Shown here: piece by piece, positions 63,813-64,000 of the stretch | Position numbering within the stretch: position 1 is the first letter of the stretch | How the letters are laid out: the number at the start of each line of letters is the position of its first letter | Source: Stenotrophomonas acidaminiphila | Lineage (GTDB): Bacteria; Pseudomonadota; Gammaproteobacteria; Xanthomonadales; Xanthomonadaceae | Direction: 5' to 3' | Length of the DNA stretch: 64,000 nucleotides | NCBI RefSeq assembly: GCF_001431595.1 | Contig: NZ_LDJO01000051.1 | Location: 20,265 to 84,264, forward strand | Notes under the pieces: model-generated | Database searches by the model: none | Told to the model about the DNA's origin: nothing | The model's input: the letters and a program-made list of their open reading frames with translations, nothing else | Position numbers and translations under genes: made by a program

Positions 63813-64000
63813 TGTCAGGCGGCAAGCAAGACTTCAGTGCGTCATCATTGACGCAGCCGAAGCCGGCTGCCGCGCAGCCTCCAGAGCAGAAGGGATTAGG
63901 TAGGCGTTGTTCTTCCTCCGCAAAGCCAACTCAACTGCCACGCTCCGCGTGGAGGCAGTCGATCTTGGGATGCTCGACGAGTGGACCGGCCAGCCTTTCG

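Larger units (their letters stand above)
63577..64000. other. 424-base AT-richer intergenic region at the right edge
   Basis: No complete gene was found. The first ~110 bases include the likely ax21 promoter area, with A/T-rich stretches (TATATT and GATAAT-type elements on the minus strand) and a small inverted repeat CCGTT-AGCC-AACGG at 63650-63663. Two larger inverted repeats follow (listed separately). After ~63840 the sequence keeps weak coding character on the plus strand. A TTG at 63907 opens a frame reading to the window edge that begins LFFLRKANSTATLRVEAV. It could be the start of a further gene, but I cannot support it. The base composition is visibly less GC-rich than in the rest of the window. 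Confidence 0.5.

Noticed and set aside
63809..64000. Plus-strand ATG frame at 63809 and TTG frame at 63907 running off the window.
   Set aside because: Both are short and open-ended, with no recognised domain or strong ribosome-binding site; only a possible partial gene.

Overview
The window is a GC-rich (about 70%) chromosomal segment from a gammaproteobacterium of the Xanthomonadaceae/Lysobacteraceae, most likely a Stenotrophomonas or close relative. This rests on the glnA-glnK-amtB-ntrB-ntrC order, an Ax21-family outer-membrane protein next to gpsA and secB, the hemD-hemX-hemY operon, a fused indolepyruvate:ferredoxin oxidoreductase, and several xanthomonad-type hypothetical proteins. Assignments come from reading the sequence only; no database was searched. 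No rRNA, tRNA, CRISPR array, insertion sequence or prophage was recognised. The gene content is mostly core-genome, and only the last ~420 bases look compositionally different.

Layout. 1-4077 (+): the 3' part of rlmF, an OmpA-family lipoprotein with glycine-rich repeats, and an M61 metallopeptidase. 4198-16815 (-): a long, tightly packed operon, read from its 5' end: two Tat-exported TldD-type metalloproteases, a TldE/PmbA-type partner, a DUF4159 protein, MoxR AAA+ ATPase, a DUF58 protein, a BatA-like membrane protein, a DUF4175-like protein with a His-rich insert, and a large membrane-anchored protein. Four of these junctions are ATGA overlaps or gaps under 20 bases. 16968-19545 (+): a DUF938 methyltransferase and a second M61 peptidase, so related peptidases flank the operon on both sides. 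19631-23341 (-): fused indolepyruvate:ferredoxin oxidoreductase. 23565-28230: TPR and WD40-like exported proteins, a Ycf46-like AAA ATPase (-), an orphan ParA-like ATPase and SixA phosphatase. 28374-32204 (+): YceI, a phospholipase-D/cardiolipin-synthase-like lipoprotein, small DUF2945 and DUF488 proteins, and a hotdog thioesterase. 32232-34808 (-): a PAS-PAS-GAF-GGDEF-EAL c-di-GMP protein. 34933-39690 (+): PlsC-like acyltransferase, YheT-like hydrolase, TPR-sulfotransferase and a PEBP protein. 39761-41495 (-): META/DUF4377 lipoprotein and UppP.

The nitrogen-control island, 41544-47728 (+), is the clearest regulatory story. glnA has a consensus sigma-54 promoter (TGGCAC-N5-TTGC) and two NtrC-type palindromes about 30 bp apart upstream. 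A third NtrC-type palindrome directly abuts the ntrB start codon and suggests autoregulation. glnA (glutamine synthetase), glnK (PII), amtB (ammonium channel), ntrB (kinase) and ntrC (response regulator) form the complete sensing and response circuit. A very long hairpin separates glnA from glnK.

47904-54116: a Ser/Thr kinase with TPR tail, two tandem Cu/Zn superoxide dismutase-like lipoproteins, an unrecognised xanthomonad protein (-) and a FadI-type thiolase. 54117-56488: a possible gene remnant, two exported or membrane hypotheticals and a small helical protein (-). 56529-59651 (-): hemD-hemX-hemY, divergent from a thioesterase. 60183-62778 (+): a small exported protein, a membrane-anchored rhodanese, secB and gpsA, ending in a strong terminator facing the terminator of the ax21-like gene (-). 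63577-64000 is AT-richer, holds the ax21 promoter region and two inverted repeats, and has no assignable complete gene.
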